From Lantana camara (lineage: Eukaryota; Streptophyta; Magnoliopsida; Lamiales; Verbenaceae), in the NCBI GenBank assembly GCA_037501455.1, contig CM074865.1, positions 19,724,501 to 19,788,500 on the forward strand: a DNA stretch of 64,000 nucleotides. The letters are read 5' to 3'. The notes beneath the pieces are model-generated. The model was not told the DNA's origin. It saw only the letters and a program-made list of their open reading frames with translations, and did no database searches. Positions 59,178 to 64,000 of this stretch are shown here, one piece after another. Position 1 is the first letter of the stretch; each line of letters begins with the position of its first letter. A program made the translations under genes and the position numbers.

Positions 59178-60766
59178 TGTAACATCCCGATTTTTCGTTC
59201 GTACAGGTATGACGTATGTGTATTAATTGCGCAATTTAAATTAATTAATTATGTGATTATTTGGTTATTTATTTAATTTAATTTTAATTTAATTATTTAA
59301 TTTCATTAGTTTTAATTAATTAATTTCGTAATTAGATTAATTAATTTTATTTAATTACGTTTATGTTAATTATTATGTTAATTATGTGTTTATATGTTAA
59401 TTATGCATTAATTAATATCATTTTGCTAATTACGTGTCATTATGAATTAATTGTATAATTATTTTAATTACCGAATTACTTAACGAAACTCGTGGGATTT
59501 ATTTGAATTTTGTGAACAAGTTATTTGATGCTATTGAAACGTGCGCCGTTCGTGTCCGAATTCAATTCCAATTTTTGTGAATTTTTGATATGTGTAACTT
59601 ATGTGAGTTATGTTTACGTGTGTATACCCGACGCTTGTTTTCGATCTCGTTTTACGTGTTTTCGGATTTAATTTCTTTTACGGGACCAAATGGACGTTAA
59701 AGGGCATTTAGCGCACCTTTGGTTCCGGAAGCCGTAACTTGAGCTAGGGAACTCGAATTCGAGTTCCGTCACCTTCGCTGAACTCGTATCGAGAATTCGG
59801 GTTGAACGAAATAAGCCTTATATTTTTCTAAGCCCGTTTGAACCTTCGAAATTCGACCGAAACTTGACCCGACTGAAATTGTACCCTCTCCAACTGTTAA
59901 ATTAATACTTAGCCCATACTCTAACCTAAATCCACCTAACCTTGACCATATTACACCAACTCCATCACATTTCAGACCACCTATCACCTCAGCCCCGTCA
60001 CTGTTCACAGAAGCAAGGATTCAGCCGATTTTGAAGCTCCTTCTCCAGTTCTTCATTCCTTGACTGAGAGAGAAGAATCCAGCCTCTATCTTCTTCTTCC
60101 TCACTTCTTTCTTACAGGTAATGTGTTGTTGTGTTTAGTTTCTGTTCTTAATCCTTCCTACCTATTGTATTTTTGCTGTGATTCAGTTTTGTGGTTTTGG
60201 AGTAATTTCGTGAACAGTATGAATCTGGGAGATTTGAATCTGCACAACTTGGCCTGTTATTTCGTGCTGAATTAATGAACTATGTATGAACATATGAACA
60301 TGATTTATGATATATGGACTGTTTTTGAGTGGTTTAACTATAGCCTCGTTAGATTTGAAATTTGCTTCTCTATTTCTGGAATCTGTGCCTGCTCATGCGT
60401 CTGTCTCTGAGTCTGCCGTGTTTCCTTGGTGATTGTTGTTGTTTCTTGTGCATTTTGGCATGAATTTATGCTTGAGTTTAGCCCTTAAATTGCTGCTTAT
60501 GCCTGCTTTGCTGCTGTTACGATTTGCTCTGTTTTCCTGCTCTGAAATCCGCTGCTGCTGCTGTAAATATGGACTGAAAGTTGCTGTGTTTCGTTGCTTC
60601 TTGTACCTGTGTTATGGCTATGATTGTGTGGAGTTGTTGTTGTTGCGTGCTTGTGTTGTGCTGTGTTGAATAAACTGCTGCTGTGTGGTTGTTGTGTGAA
60701 ACTGCTGCTGCCGTGATGTTGCTGTGCTGCTGCTGCCGTAATTGTGGTGCATGTATAGCATACGTA

Positions 60767-60812
<46 letters not shown>

Positions 60813-62661
60813 GTGTGTGCATGTGTATTTATTATATCTAGTGTGTGTGTTATTTGTGATCTGTGTGTGCATGCATGAGCTGCGTGCATTTGTGTGTATA
60901 TGTATAACTATATATTATGCATGTAATATATATATAATTGCATGCCTGAGTTCGTGCATGTGTGTGTTTATATATTATAGTATAATGCATGCATGCATGT
61001 GTAATGTATATAATTGTATTAAATGTATTATATGTATAAGTATGTATTGTATTATATTGTATATATTTTAATATTCTGTATGTATATGTATATATATATA
61101 TATATATGTATGTATTTTATAATTTATATTTTATGTTTTGAATATGTATGAATTTGATGAAATTGTAAATGTGTGCATTAAATGTTTAAATTGAATTATG
61201 TGTCTTATTTCATTTATTTTATGACAATAAATTGTGTTATGGAATATTGAATTGATATATGCGATTCGAAATGTGATATATATGATTTATAAATTATGGA
61301 ACGTATGAACGTGAAACCATTGTGAATGAAATGTATTAATTGAATTAATTGCTTATTTGAATTCATCTCATGAATTATAAATTTTATGCATTTCATATCA
61401 TATGCATAACATTGCCGTGCGTCGTAAGTGGTCATTTTGAGTCTTACACTGTCTCTTTTGCACAGATTCGGGTACGGTCGGAGACGAGGGCGAGCCTTGA
61501 GTTGCTTGTGCGTAATTCTTGTGATTACACAAGGTGGGGTTCTCTTCTATTAGTTAAGATGACCCGATATATCCCTACTTGAAAAGTTTTAAGCCAAAAA
61601 TTATAATATATGTATATCGAGTCTTTTTATCGAGTAAATGATTTTTAAACGTGAACCCTTTTATGTATGAATTCCTACTCGATTTTGGCGAATGCATGAT
61701 ATGATTATGAATCACACGGGCCCCGGGACTTAGTGCACGTGGCGATCCGGGGAGGCGAGGGCCGACGGTGATCCCGTGTACTAGTTCCACCAAACTAACG
61801 GCGACTCCGGACCTCGCTAGGAGATTGGCGGGGAATGGGAGCCGAGTGCCTTTGAGGGATTCATGTACCCTCATTGTGCCTATGTATGAACCGGTGGTCA
61901 AGTCTAGCTAACTTGTCCACCAACCGGAGGAAGAAGGAGTATATGTATGATTATGAATCGTATGACTGTGCACAAAAGATTGATTATGCATGATAACGAA
62001 TGAATATTGATTATGAATAATGATTATGATTACACGAGGTGTTGGTTGGAGATAATACACGCCCCTCGCCAGGGCTATAAATACCTTTATGAATGAAAAT
62101 GATTGTGGTAATCCCGAAGATGTCTTTCTTTGTTTTCACCCACTTGGGAAATTCTTCTAAACCTTCGTCGGGATTACTACTTGCATGATTATGTTCAAAT
62201 TCCGCGATATTTATATATTATGCCCCGTTTTATACCCACCAGTCTCCTATAGACTGAACCCTTATTGTTTTCAGTTGTGTTATGTAGGTTTTGGAGTGCT
62301 AGGCGGGAATACGAGTCGTCTAGGTCTTGCATTTGTACTTAGCACTCACTACATACTTTATTTTGTCATACTCTACTATATGATATGAATTATTATGAAT
62401 TCGGGCGTACTTGTTTTGTAGGCTGTGTGACCACGTTGATTATGACTTATGACTTATGATTATGCTTCCGCGTATTTATCATTTTGACTCTGATTATATA
62501 TACCTGTTGGTGCTTGATTGGTTTAAGGGTTAGCTCCCGCCTAGCTTAGCGTGTGTGTTGTGTCCCCGTTCGCCATGATTCGGCACGTGTATGGACTTCC
62601 ATTTCATCTGCGGGTCGGGTCACGGTGCGGGGGATGTGGTACCTTACACTCGGGTGCTACA
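59178..62661 (+). mobile_element. Solo LTR (3484 bp) inside gag
   Basis: It runs from TGTAACATCCCGATTTTTCG to CTCGGGTGCTACA with a perfect 5-bp target duplication GGTTA at 59173-59177 and 62662-62666. There is no interior. The 5' half has a CTG/TGC-rich stretch (60480-60740) and (TA)n runs near 60775-60808 and 61085-61110. The 3' half has the shared module (61680-61940). The many small frames are not genes. Confidence 0.95.
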
Positions 62662-62666
62662 GGTTA

Positions 62667-63536
62667 TCCGAGATACTAGGGATTTGGGAAGATTGTCCCC
62701 GGACATCACAAGAAAAGGTAAAATGAACTTCTCATTTGCTACAAGGTTTGGCTTCAAAATGGCTCAAAGAAGTGAGATCAAGGATAAAAGAGTCCGGGGA
62801 AGAGCTCACTTGGGAAAGATTCATTCGAGAATTTTTCTCAATTGCATCCCTCTAAGTGTAATGGTTAGACGATTTCGAGAATATCTAGATCTTGAGCAAG
62901 AATTGAAGAAAATGGACGATCTTATATTCAAGCTTGCAAGTTCGGGAGCCGACAAGGATTGTCCTAACATCCAGAGTCATCTACAAGAACGCAAGGATAA
63001 TATTATTCAAATTTTCCAAGATTCACCAGTACATACATGGTCCGAGGAATTTAGAAGGACGGTTCAAGACGAAATGAATAACTGACGGATCGAGTCTCAC
63101 ACTTTATACAAAGGAAAAGAATCGGGGTTCGAGTTCTAGTTCAAGCAAGAGATTCGTACTTCAAAAGAGGCCTCAAGAAGTCCAAGATGCCAACAATGAC
63201 AAAAAGAAGAAGAAAATTCGATCATCAAAAAGGGATTTAATGCCTCTTCCATTGGAGAAAATTCAATGCTCGTATTGTCAAGGCCCGAATCATATGGAAA
63301 AAGTTTATCGGAAGAAGTTCGGTAGATGTTACAAGTGTGGAGGATCGGGACACTTAGCAAATGGTTGTCCGGAGGACAAGAATCCGAAGTCGATGAAGAC
63401 TCGTAGTTCCAAGACTCCAAATCAAATTCGAGTTAACGCAAGTGAAAGTGAAGAATCCGACCACGAGTTCGACACTACCGCCATGGTGAAAGGTACACTA
63501 AAGTATTCATGGCATCTCATCTCATGCATATTTTAA
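62667..63536 (+). pseudogene. gag continuation after the solo LTR (right element)
   Basis: In frame with 59043-59177 it reads SEILGIWEDCPRTSQEK, then (after a TGA) LLQGLASKWLKEVRSRIK and ESGEELTWERFIREFFSIA, the conserved centre of gypsy gag. It then joins the part duplicated at 53872. Damage compared with the left copy: TGA and TAA stops in the centre, AACTGA in place of AACCAA near 63083, and a frameshift near 63126. Zinc knuckles CSYCQGPNHMEKVY (last Cys lost) and CYKCGGSGHLANGC follow. Confidence 0.87.
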
Positions 63537-64000
63537 TCTCGGGGAAACCCACGCGCTTGTTGCCTTTTCTTTGTTCTTTAAGTGCTTCTTAGCTTTTACT
63601 TGTTATGTGTTTCCTTTCCTTCTTGATTCTTGCTTGTTGTATGTTTCTTTCCCTTCTTGGTTCTTGTTTGTGGTGTGCCTCCTTTTCTTTCAGTTTTGCT
63701 TGTTGCGTGTTTTCTTTTCTCCTTCGTGTTAACTTTCTTGTGGTGAGAGTTTGGTTGCTTTGAGTGCTCGAGAGTGTTCGGTGAGTTTTGAGGGTCGAGC
63801 TGCTTCCGGTGGGTTTGTTTGAAGATGTTTTGTTCTCGCTAAGTTGGGTGGTCGCTTTAGGAGGTCCGTTCGGGGCTCAACTGTGTTACCGGGTACTAGA
63901 TTGAAAGCTAGACCGTCGACATTCCTCGTAGAAGAACCGAGTATTACCTCAGAGTAAGAGGCAAGGTTTCGAGTGGGAAAAATTGTTGAAGAAAGTTACC
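62884..64000 (+). repeat. Direct repeat of 53872-54988 (gag-only interior)
   Basis: A near-identical copy with constant offset of about 9012 bases, differing by scattered substitutions and small indels. It continues past the window end. The two copies are the interiors of the tandem elements that share the 55433 LTR. Confidence 0.93.

Noticed and set aside
60497..60889. 130-codon minus-strand frame with Ala/His/Thr runs
   Set aside because: It arises from CTG- and TA-type microsatellites within a solo LTR.

Overview
The window is plant nuclear DNA, most likely from a eudicot. It is dominated by nested LTR retrotransposons: Ty3/gypsy of Del/Tekay-like and Athila-like type, and Ty1/copia. DNA transposons (CACTA-like, hAT-like) lie among them, with GT-AG intron structures in the few host-like segments. 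Nothing looks bacterial, viral or organellar. Very few reading frames are intact, and most open frames inside the LTRs are not genes.

Layout. (1) 1-14200: element A, a minus-strand non-autonomous element with about 3.4-kb LTRs (3' LTR 1-1750, cut by the window edge; interior 1751-4970; 5' LTR 4971-8354). It sits inside the pol gene of element B, a minus-strand Del/Tekay-type element (partial gag-pol 8355-11465, PBS 11687-11698, 5' LTR 11707-14200). (2) 14201-23260: an older minus-strand copia element, cut on its left by B. It carries a 2.7-kb CACTA element (14882-17581, TSD GTC) in pol and a 3.7-kb solo LTR (18387-22117, TSD GAGAG) in the gag zinc knuckle. (3) 23260-28930: an LTR fragment, an hAT-like element (25170-26183) and an Athila-like LTR remnant. 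(4) 28930-37800: the only gene-derived island. It holds a decayed Raf-like/LRR-type protein kinase pseudogene (minus), a large inverted repeat (arms 32208-33693 and 33857-35335) of an IRE1-like pseudokinase plus KEN-RNase gene fragment, and two probable 5' exons of an unidentified minus-strand gene (36945-37674). (5) 37800-40506: a CACTA-like remnant containing an hAT-like element that carries a captured host exon and another TIR element. (6) 40507-51839: mosaic of minus- and plus-strand LTR elements with an Athila-type LTR and hAT-like pieces. (7) 51840-53871: Athila-type gag-protease pseudogene (minus). (8) 53872-64000: plus-strand gag-only elements in a tandem arrangement sharing one LTR (55433 to about 58870). 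The second gag is split by a solo LTR (59178-62661, TSD GGTTA).

How parts relate. Long LTRs starting TGTAACRYCCC and ending in or near GGTGCTACA recur throughout in both orientations and share a conserved 3' module. Several also carry a variable module of short palindromes whose two arms change together. The most unusual locus is the IRE1-like inverted duplication. As RNA it would fold into a hairpin of about 1.48 kb, so it is a candidate natural siRNA source. Its KEN ribonuclease residues are retained while the kinase catalytic residues are lost.
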